From NCBI GenBank assembly GCA_025964455.1, contig JAOPYU010000266.1, positions 1 to 5,090 on the forward strand: 5,090 nucleotides of DNA. The letters are read 5' to 3'. Positions within the stretch are counted from its first letter, which is position 1, and each line of letters begins with the position of its first letter. The translations under genes were made by a program, and so were the position numbers. Positions 4,997 to 5,090 of this stretch are shown here, one piece after another. Below the pieces are notes generated by a model. It was not told where the DNA came from. It saw only the letters and a list, made by a program, of their open reading frames with translations, and did not search any database. The stretch comes from Thermoleophilia bacterium. GTDB lineage: Bacteria; Actinomycetota; Thermoleophilia; Gaiellales; SKUG01.

Positions 4997-5090
4997 AGGC
5001 CGAGCGAGGCGGGCTCGACCAGGAACGCGGCGTCCGCTGCCAGGCGTGCCCAGCCGAGGATCGCGTCGCGGTGCGCGCTGAAGTCAGTTC
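4993..5090 (-). CDS. Unidentified gene, C-terminal tail (runs off the right edge)
   Basis: Reading leftward from the right edge there is an open frame of 31 complete codons ending in TAG at 4995-4993, with the peptide end TDFSAHRDAILG then WARLAADAAFLVEPASLGL. G/C at third positions fits real coding sequence, and the frame ends exactly against the stop of the gene at 4301. I do not recognise the family from this short tail. It could also be a chance open frame, but the stop-to-stop packing is typical of true convergent genes. Confidence 0.5.
   Translation of the reverse strand, partial: TDFSAHRDAILGWARLAADAAFLVEPASLGL

Overview
The window looks like chromosomal DNA from a very GC-rich actinobacterium. 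Third codon positions are strongly G/C, GTG starts are used, and the Lon N-terminus and the secreted HDH protein resemble what I recall from Actinobacteria, possibly Thermoleophilia/Solirubrobacterales. The lineage is an inference from composition and recalled family resemblance, not a search.

Layout: (1) 1-217, minus: the N-terminus of a Lon protease, running off the left edge. (2) 218-424: a divergent intergenic region. It holds a candidate lon promoter with a CIRCE-like inverted repeat in the leader, and a compact promoter with a DtxR/MntR-type palindrome for the rightward operon. (3) 425-2197, plus: one 590-residue ORF that joins a complete DtxR/MntR-like regulator (HTH, dimerisation and metal-binding domain, SH3/FeoA-like domain) through a single membrane segment to a two-domain multicopper oxidase. 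(4) 2194-3510, plus, overlapping by ATGA: a ZIP-family metal transporter with an extra N-terminal membrane segment and an extracytoplasmic beta-rich domain. (5) 3538-3580: a perfect 12-bp inverted repeat between convergent genes. (6) 3594-4211, minus: a TetR/AcrR-type regulator. (7) 4301-4996, plus: a membrane-anchored exported protein of unknown function with a YHDHRVHWM motif. (8) 4993-5090, minus: the C-terminal tail of an unidentified gene whose stop codon interlocks with that of gene 7.

The centrepiece is the operon at 425-3510. The sequence predicts a membrane-tethered metalloregulator with its sensor and DNA-binding half in the cytoplasm and a copper oxidase on the outside of the same polypeptide. 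It is translationally coupled to a ZIP permease and sits behind what looks like its own operator. The regulator keeps the MntR-type metal ligands (D22, H91, E114, E117, H118) rather than the Met/Cys pair of iron-sensing DtxR. A working model is therefore a manganese or iron homeostasis unit in which an outer-face oxidase changes the metal's redox state next to a divalent-metal permease, conceptually like the Fet3/Ftr1 oxidase-permease pair of yeast. The substrate, the transport direction and whether the tethered regulator reaches DNA are inferences.
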